Virus record (IMG/VR): IMGVR_UViG_3300002835_000155
Coordinates: 1 to 64,000 of that record
DNA: 64,000 bases
Reading direction: 5' to 3' (one strand)
DNA from: a virus
Below the pieces are notes generated by a model. That model saw only the letters and a program-made list of their open reading frames with translations. It did not search any database and was not told the origin of the DNA. Positions 59,862 to 64,000 of this stretch are shown here, piece after piece; position 1 is the first letter of the stretch, and each line of letters opens with the position of its first letter. Made by a program: the position numbers and the translations under genes.

Positions 59862-59973
59862 ATCCAAACTAAAATTTTGTCAAAGATTGGTCGCAAAGAA
59901 ATCTCTCTACGTTTACCGGGCCTGAAGCCCGGTTAAACCGTCTACGGTAATACCTGGTTAAGCCGGTACCGGA

Positions 59974-59991
59974 TGGTAAAAATCCTTACCA
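59974..59991 (+). promoter_or_regulatory. Operator 1 (TGGTAA-N6-TTACCA)
   Basis: Perfect palindrome with 6-nt centre aaatcc, placed 9 nt upstream of TTGACA at 60001. Its twin lies at 60085-60102. Confidence 0.65.
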
Positions 59992-60000
59992 ATTCGGCAG

Positions 60001-60028
60001 TTGACAGATGTTTAGTGCATCCTAAAAC
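60001..60028 (+). promoter_or_regulatory. Rightward promoter PR1
   Basis: TTGACA at 60001-60006, 16 nt, TAAAAC at 60023-60028 (4 of 6). The weak -10 suggests activation or redundancy with PR2. Confidence 0.5.
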
Positions 60029-60084
60029 CTAGTGCGCGGGGCGCGGATGCAGTAGCTGCACCGGACGTCTGTACAGTGTTCCTA

Positions 60085-60102
60085 TGGTAAAGAATCTTAC
60101 CA
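60085..60102 (+). promoter_or_regulatory. Operator 2 (TGGTAA-N6-TTACCA)
   Basis: Second perfect palindrome, centre agaatc, 8 nt upstream of TTGACA at 60111. The repeated operator-plus-TTGACA layout implies two related, co-regulated promoters. Confidence 0.65.
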
Positions 60103-60110
60103 ACGATGGT

Positions 60111-60138
60111 TTGACAAAAGTTTTACCGGGGCGATGAT
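60111..60138 (+). promoter_or_regulatory. Rightward promoter PR2
   Basis: TTGACA at 60111-60116, 16 nt, GATGAT at 60133-60138. Its -10 lies in the loop of a hairpin (60125-60147), 30 nt before ATG 60177. Confidence 0.5.
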
Positions 60139-60147
60139 ACGCCCGGT
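60125..60147 (+). promoter_or_regulatory. Leader hairpin before MazG-like gene
   Basis: Stem accggg/cccggt with an 11-nt loop, 29 nt before ATG 60177, the same spacing as in the early-block hairpins. No YTGCGR loop. Confidence 0.4.
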
Positions 60148-60176
60148 GACATTCACAATTTTCTTTGGAGGGTACC

Positions 60177-60713
60177 ATGACATTATCGGAATTGAACCTG
60201 GCGATCGTTAAGTGGGCAGACGATCGGATGATCCTGACGCACAGCTCGGCCTACGCTCAGGCATTTAAGACGGCCGAGGAGGTGAAGGAGCTGGTCGAAG
60301 CGTTAACTTGTAGAAAGTTCTATGTTCACGGAAACGGGTTCCACCGCGACGGGTTAGACGAAATCAGGGACGCCATCGGGGACATATACGTCACCTTGAT
60401 CGTTGGAGCTACCTGCTACGACGAGGAGTACTGTGACACGGTGACACCAGAGGCAAGGAGGTCCTCAGTGGCACCATCATCGGTGCCGGACCCGGTTGAT
60501 CGGTTGCAGAAGGCTCTGATCCCACTTGGGGCCGCGTGTAAAGGTCAAGGCTCGTACTGGATGACCTGGCTGCTTATGGTGGCGTACATTTCTCAGATTG
60601 CGGAAGAAGCTGGTACAACTCTTGTGGACTGCGTCAAGCAGGCTTATGATCAGATCAAGGACCGGAAGGGGTACCTGACGGCAGAGGGCATCTTTGTGAA
60701 GGAGGAAGTGTGA
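60177..60713 (+). CDS. MazG-like nucleotide pyrophosphohydrolase
   Basis: 178 aa from ATG 60177 (GGAGGG 4 nt upstream of spacer). Metal-binding pattern of the all-alpha NTP pyrophosphatase superfamily: KTAEEVKELVEAL (EExxE, about 31-43) and DEIRDAIGDIYVTLI (ExxD, about 63-77). The enzyme hydrolyses (d)NTPs to monophosphates, adjusting nucleotide pools or stress signals. The C-terminal half (from about 105) is an added helical domain. ATG of the next gene overlaps its stop. Confidence 0.75.
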   Translation: MTLSELNLAIVKWADDRMILTHSSAYAQAFKTAEEVKELVEALTCRKFYVHGNGFHRDGLDEIRDAIGDIYVTLIVGATCYDEEYCDTVTPEARRSSVAPSSVPDPVDRLQKALIPLGAACKGQGSYWMTWLLMVAYISQIAEEAGTTLVDCVKQAYDQIKDRKGYLTAEGIFVKEEV

Positions 60714-61390
60714 TGAAGGCTAAGTTTATCGGTACAAGTCGTGATATGACATCTGGTAAGATTTACGAGGTCGACCAGCAACCGTCTGGGTTCTTCTGGG
60801 TAGCCGATGATGAGGGGGAGTGGGACAGCTTACCCGGTCGTTGGTTCGAGGTCATACCAGACGAACCGTCAGCAGAACCGGCTGCTACTACAAACGTAGT
60901 AATTGACGGACCGGGTGAGTATGTCACGCAGTCTCAGTGGGACCCTGCCAAGGCTCCAGCTCCACACGGGGCTGAAACCAAGCCCTCCAACCCCAAAGAC
61001 GTTATTGGTTCAACCAAGCCCCCGTTGAGCTGTATCCCCACCGGGCCGCTCTACGAGGTCGGTGCCGCCATGCTGGATGGCTCAGCCAAGTACGGCCGTC
61101 ATAACTGGCGAGTCATCGGTGTGCGGTCCAGCGTCTACTACGATGCTGCTCTGCGTCACCTGATGAAATGGTGGGAGGGTGAGGAGCTTGACGCAGACAG
61201 CGGCTGTCACCACTTGGCTCACGCTGTTGCCTGCTGTCTGATCGTGCGTGACGCGGCTAACCTGGGTCAGTTGACGGACGATAGGCCGGTGCCGGGGGGC
61301 GATCCTACCGCTGGTGTGAAAGAGCTGATCAAGCAGATCAAGGAACGGTACCCCGAGCCGGTACCGCCGTTTCTGGCTTCCCAGAAGTAG
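60713..61390 (+). CDS. dATP/dGTP diphosphohydrolase-like protein (DUF5664)
   Basis: 225 aa from ATG 60713, 8 nt after GGAGG. After an SH3-like N-terminal part and a Pro/Ala linker, residues 90-200 match the DUF5664 family: SNPKDVIGSTKPPLSCIPTG, then LDGSAKYGRHNWR, RHLMKWWEGEELD and HHLAHAVACCLIV. Members are annotated as dATP/dGTP diphosphohydrolases and sometimes occur with diaminopurine-DNA genes, but no PurZ homolog is seen here. Confidence 0.75.
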   Translation: MKAKFIGTSRDMTSGKIYEVDQQPSGFFWVADDEGEWDSLPGRWFEVIPDEPSAEPAATTNVVIDGPGEYVTQSQWDPAKAPAPHGAETKPSNPKDVIGSTKPPLSCIPTGPLYEVGAAMLDGSAKYGRHNWRVIGVRSSVYYDAALRHLMKWWEGEELDADSGCHHLAHAVACCLIVRDAANLGQLTDDRPVPGGDPTAGVKELIKQIKERYPEPVPPFLASQK

Positions 61391-61405
61391 GAAACAGATT
61401 GTGTC

Positions 61406-61433
61406 GGGGCCATCTTTTCGATAGGATGGCCCC
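61406..61433 (+). promoter_or_regulatory. Leader hairpin before phosphoesterase gene
   Basis: 9-bp stem ggggccatc/gatggcccc with a 10-nt loop, 31 nt before ATG 61465. Acts as leader hairpin or weak terminator for the preceding gene. Confidence 0.55.
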
Positions 61434-61464
61434 GGTTTATCAGCCAATCCTTGCGGAGCCACGT

Positions 61465-63315
61465 ATGTTCACGTTGGAGAAGGGCGTCAGCCCTAACGTC
61501 GTCAGTGTGTACCTTGACTGCAAAAAGAAGAGAGAGCACTGGTTCTTGTTGAGTGGTGACCGGCACCACGATAATCCACATTGTAATCAGGAGCTTGAGA
61601 AGAAGCATCTCGACGAAGCCCTTGAAAGAGAAGCTGGTATCATTGATATAGGTGACCTGTTCTGTGCGATGCAGGGTAAGTACGACAAAAGGTCGAACAA
61701 GTCAGATATCAGACCTGAGCACCAGAACGGTGAGTACCTTGACTCACTGGTCACAACGGCCGCAAAGTTCTACGAGCCGTACGCGAAAAACATTATTGCT
61801 CTGGGCTACGGCAACCACGAATGTGTTGATGCTGACACGGAAGTTCTGACAAGACGTGGATGGGTGGCAATACCTGAAGTCACGTTGTCAGACGTAGTCG
61901 CGTCGTTGCACCCACACAATGGTGTTGTGACTTGGGCAAAACCTGTCAAACTGCATGTGTATCCACATCAAGGCAGCATGGTTAAGGTGGAAGGTAGGGG
62001 CAGTAACATGTTCCTCACTGAAAACCACAGAGTTGCGTACCGGGCACAGGGGTCAAACGAACTTCGATACCGGTACGCCAAGGATATTTTCAGGTCTGCG
62101 GGAACTTGTGCCGCGATCCCCGTTTCAGGGGAATCCGGAAATGCTGAGTACGACCTGTCAGACGATCAGCTATCCCTGGCTGCGTGGGTGCTATCAGACG
62201 GCTCAATTCCGAAGACGGAAGGGAGTAACTCTACATACATCTACCAGTCAAAGCCTGAAGGTATCCTAAAGATACGCGGGCTTCTGGATAGCCTTGGATT
62301 GGAGTACGTGGAACAGGTGCGGTCTGACCGGCCACTTCCCGCTGGGATTAAAACTATGCGGAACCAACACGTCTTTGTCGTAAAGACAAGGCTGCACTAC
62401 CTGGTGGGGGTTGGTAAGAAAAGAGTGTTGCCTACCTGGGTATCGTTACTCAGTGACAGACAGTTCAACGTATTCCTTCAGTCGTACATAGATGGTGACG
62501 GTACTCGCCGGAAGGCTCCGAACCAAACGGCCACTGCTATCTACGGAACTAAAGCGATGCTGGACTCCCTCAACGCCGAGTGTGTCACACATGGTATTCG
62601 GTCTTCCGTTATCTGGAGGAACGTGTCTACCGGTAAAGGTCACTACGTGTTGAACGTGGCTTGGCGTGGTAGCATCAGGATCAAGGCGTGTAACGCTGAA
62701 ACAGTCCCCTTCGTCGGGAACGTGTACTGTCTTACAACCCATAGCGGGAATTTCTTCATGCGAAGAAAAGGTCTCGTGTGTGTTACGGGCAACTGTTCAA
62801 TTCTCGGCAGGCACGAGACAAACTTAACAGAACGTCTCGCTCAAGCTCTCAGGACGAAGACTGGAGCCTTGGTTCCGGTGACCGGCTATACCGGCTGGGT
62901 CAGGTTTAACCTTGATGGGGGTGGGGGGCGTAGAAGTTCTCGGACCCTTTGGCACATGCACGGTTACGGTGGGGGTGGTCCGGTCACTCAGGACACCATA
63001 CAGGCTCAGCGACAGAACGCCTACGTTGATGGGGCTGATATCATGTTGAGCGGCCACGTCCATCAGAGGTGGCTGCAGGAGAACATGAAGGTGTACCTCG
63101 ATACGTTCGGGGAGGTTAAGCACAGAAGTTCATGGTATGTCAAAGCAGCAACGTACAAAGAGGAGTACGGCTCCGGTGCCGGTGGTTGGCACGTCGGGAC
63201 CGGCAAACCTCCTAAACCACTAGGGGCTTGGTGGCTAAAGCTCACACTTGATCGGTTCAGGTCTAAAGGTAAGGGTCACCTTATGACACACATTGAGATT
63301 ACACCAACGAATTGA
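61465..63315 (+). CDS. Calcineurin-like metallophosphoesterase interrupted by an intein
   Basis: 616-aa precursor from ATG 61465 (GCGGAG upstream; the frame is open further left but that part covers a hairpin). Metal ligands: SGDRHHDN (D32, H34), IDIGDLF (D64), GNHE (116-119) and SGHVHQ (530-533). An intein (residues 120-443) sits directly after GNHE, and the spliced protein is 292 aa. Resembles phage phosphoesterases that may act on nucleotides, DNA or RNA ends; substrate unknown. It is the third gene of the rightward unit. Confidence 0.9.
   Translation: MFTLEKGVSPNVVSVYLDCKKKREHWFLLSGDRHHDNPHCNQELEKKHLDEALEREAGIIDIGDLFCAMQGKYDKRSNKSDIRPEHQNGEYLDSLVTTAAKFYEPYAKNIIALGYGNHECVDADTEVLTRRGWVAIPEVTLSDVVASLHPHNGVVTWAKPVKLHVYPHQGSMVKVEGRGSNMFLTENHRVAYRAQGSNELRYRYAKDIFRSAGTCAAIPVSGESGNAEYDLSDDQLSLAAWVLSDGSIPKTEGSNSTYIYQSKPEGILKIRGLLDSLGLEYVEQVRSDRPLPAGIKTMRNQHVFVVKTRLHYLVGVGKKRVLPTWVSLLSDRQFNVFLQSYIDGDGTRRKAPNQTATAIYGTKAMLDSLNAECVTHGIRSSVIWRNVSTGKGHYVLNVAWRGSIRIKACNAETVPFVGNVYCLTTHSGNFFMRRKGLVCVTGNCSILGRHETNLTERLAQALRTKTGALVPVTGYTGWVRFNLDGGGGRRSSRTLWHMHGYGGGGPVTQDTIQAQRQNAYVDGADIMLSGHVHQRWLQENMKVYLDTFGEVKHRSSWYVKAATYKEEYGSGAGGWHVGTGKPPKPLGAWWLKLTLDRFRSKGKGHLMTHIEITPTN
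61822..62793 (+). other. Intein with dodecapeptide motifs in phosphoesterase
   Basis: Starts Cys120 (CVDADTEVLTRRGWV), block B LTENH (His188), DOD-like AAWVLSDGSI (239-248) and FLQSYIDGDGT (337-347), and ends VCVTGN (Asn443) before Cys444. As in the terminase intein, the residue before Asn is Gly, not His. Insertion right after the catalytic GNHE means activity should need splicing. 324 residues. Confidence 0.88.
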
Positions 63316-63323
63316 GGCGTAGT

Positions 63324-63509
63324 ATGAATGCTGACCAAAAGTTTTGGTTGACGTTATGGTTGATTTTCGGGACCACGATTGTATCGGTCGCAGCTATCTG
63401 TACTCGGTACTACACCGAGCAGTACAAGCTGATGATCCAGTCCGGGTACGAAGAGGGTACTCTGCCGGGCAAGGTAGGTACGTACTGGGTGAAGGGAGAT
63501 ACAAAATGA
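63324..63509 (+). CDS. Small single-span membrane protein
   Basis: 61 aa from ATG 63324 (GAGGCG upstream). Residues 8-28 are hydrophobic (FWLTLWLIFGTTIVSVAAIC), then a soluble tail ending GTYWVKGDTK. Function unknown. Confidence 0.6.
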   Translation: MNADQKFWLTLWLIFGTTIVSVAAICTRYYTEQYKLMIQSGYEEGTLPGKVGTYWVKGDTK

Positions 63510-63784
63510 TACCACGCACAGTCAACATCCTTGGCAGAGAGTACCTCGTCCGGCGTAAACGGATGAAGGAGTCGGGGTTGTGTGACTTCGGTGTTGGTAT
63601 CATCTACCTGAAGTCCGGGTTACGTGGTAAAGACGCCCACGATACTCTCCTGCATGAGATTATCCACGGCGTCCTTCACGAGTCCGGTATCCATTTCAAC
63701 TGGTCAGAAGAATTTACAGAATCGGTTGTCCGTGCGTTGGAGCATGGACTGGGCAGGGTTGGGTATAAACTTGGAGGTGAGTGA
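63506..63784 (+). CDS. Small zinc metallopeptidase-like protein (HExxH)
   Basis: 92 aa from ATG 63506 (AAGGGAG upstream). The motif LLHEIIHGVLHESG (about residues 49-62) is a zincin signature. Residues before it form a beta-sheet with conserved IYLKSGLRG. It resembles compact phage/SprT- or ImmA-like proteases that degrade repressors or other targets. Start overlaps the membrane-protein stop by 4 nt. Confidence 0.65.
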   Translation: MIPRTVNILGREYLVRRKRMKESGLCDFGVGIIYLKSGLRGKDAHDTLLHEIIHGVLHESGIHFNWSEEFTESVVRALEHGLGRVGYKLGGE

Positions 63785-63942
63785 TGGTTCATTTGATGTA
63801 CTGGAGTGAGTTCCGGCTGGCGGGACTGCGATGGTCCACATATGTTGACGTCTGCCGAGGACAGACGCCTAACTGGTGGAGGTACGGTGGACCCCGGTCC
63901 AACCTCATGAGATTCCCGGACCAGTTGGTTTTCCAGTCATGA
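63784..63942 (+). CDS. Small Trp/Arg-rich protein (52 aa)
   Basis: ATG 63784 in an ATGA overlap with the preceding stop; TGA ends at 63942. Basic and aromatic (WWRYGGPRSNLMRF). Followed by a strong terminator, so it is the last gene of this unit. No family recognised. Confidence 0.5.
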   Translation: MVHLMYWSEFRLAGLRWSTYVDVCRGQTPNWWRYGGPRSNLMRFPDQLVFQS

Positions 63943-63948
63943 GAATTT

Positions 63949-63975
63949 GCCCGGCGTATCTTGCCGGGCATTTTC
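63949..63975 (+). terminator. Intrinsic terminator of the right-hand operon
   Basis: 7-bp stem gcccggc/gccgggc with a 7-nt loop followed by attttcgttt, 6 nt after the stop at 63942. Confidence 0.85.
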
Positions 63976-64000
63976 GTTTCAGCAATACTGTCCACAGGAG

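Larger units (their letters stand above)
59690..60164. promoter_or_regulatory. Divergent control region, possible replication origin
   Basis: About 500 bp without a gene between the leftward primase and rightward nucleotide-enzyme units. It holds at least seven short near-palindromes of the form GGT-N(2-3)-ACC (59698, 59734, 59787, 59806, 59839, 59931, 59946), a long inverted repeat (59803-59849), a hairpin (accgggc/gcccggt, 59915-59933), two operator-promoter units and A/T-rich tracts. It may combine operators, promoters and iteron-like repeats. Confidence 0.6.

Noticed and set aside
60713-61390. Diaminopurine (Z) genome
   Set aside because: A DUF5664-like enzyme and family A polymerase are present, but no PurZ homolog or HD-type DatZ is seen in the window, so the claim lacks its key gene.
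1-64000. CRISPR array, transposon or rRNA
   Set aside because: No regular repeat-spacer pattern, transposase or rRNA sequence was seen on either strand.

Overview
The window is almost entirely genome of a tailed double-stranded DNA bacteriophage. It carries a portal, a large terminase, a capsid/scaffold pair, head-tail connectors, very large internal virion proteins, a lysis region, tail fibre-like genes and a phage-type replication module, all tightly packed with ATGA-type overlaps. No bacterial housekeeping gene, rRNA, CRISPR array or insertion sequence was seen. Tail morphology cannot be fixed: the portal (about 726 aa) and the 810 and 1605 aa internal-type proteins look podovirus-like, whereas a possible tail-tube/tail-terminator pair would suggest a longer tail. 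The host is unknown. A cysteine-rich repeated virion protein, a LamG fibre and a papain-type protease in the lysis region are weak hints of an unusual envelope such as that of Planctomycetes; this is inference only.

Layout. (1) 1-10.3 kb: one leftward gene, then about 27 small rightward, mostly acidic or zinc-ribbon genes of unknown function (early accessory block) and one tRNA-like gene. This block is punctuated by seven copies of a covarying hairpin with loop YTGCGR, each about 30-40 nt before a start codon. (2) 10.3-17.0 kb, leftward: replication/recombination operon (PD-(D/E)XK nuclease, ssDNA-binding protein, XRE regulator, family A DNA polymerase, VRR-NUC nuclease, SNF2-like helicase) behind a consensus promoter at 17.05 kb. 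(3) 17.1-24.2 kb, leftward: fibre-like proteins, a LamG protein and the presumed lysis/membrane genes (papain-like protease, lipoprotein with a thioredoxin-like CxxC, small membrane proteins). (4) 24.3-53.5 kb, leftward: morphogenesis, transcribed as scaffold, capsid, decoration, ART-domain protein, small terminase candidate, large terminase (with intein), portal, connectors, tail proteins, cysteine-rich protein, sugar/methyl transferases and internal virion proteins. (5) 53.6-59.7 kb: a lone rightward HTH gene facing a serine recombinase with two catalytic domains, then a cytosine-methyltransferase-like gene, an HNH endonuclease, small genes and a primase-polymerase/helicase. (6) 59.69-60.17 kb: a divergent control region with palindromic operators, GGT-N-ACC repeats and promoters in both directions. 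(7) 60.2-64 kb, rightward: MazG-like and dATP/dGTP-diphosphohydrolase-like enzymes, a metallophosphoesterase interrupted by an intein, a membrane protein, a small zinc metallopeptidase and a strong terminator.

How the parts fit: two transcription programmes diverge from about 59.8 kb. Nucleotide-pool enzymes and phosphoesterase go right; primase-helicase, methyltransferase-like protein and recombinase go left. DNA synthesis is supplied by the second leftward operon at 10-17 kb. The most notable items are the hairpin leader family, an N-terminal module of about 80 residues shared by a giant internal protein and an ART-domain protein (a candidate ejection tag), two inteins at active sites, the double-headed recombinase and the atypical lysis set. 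No lysozyme- or amidase-type endolysin was recognised.
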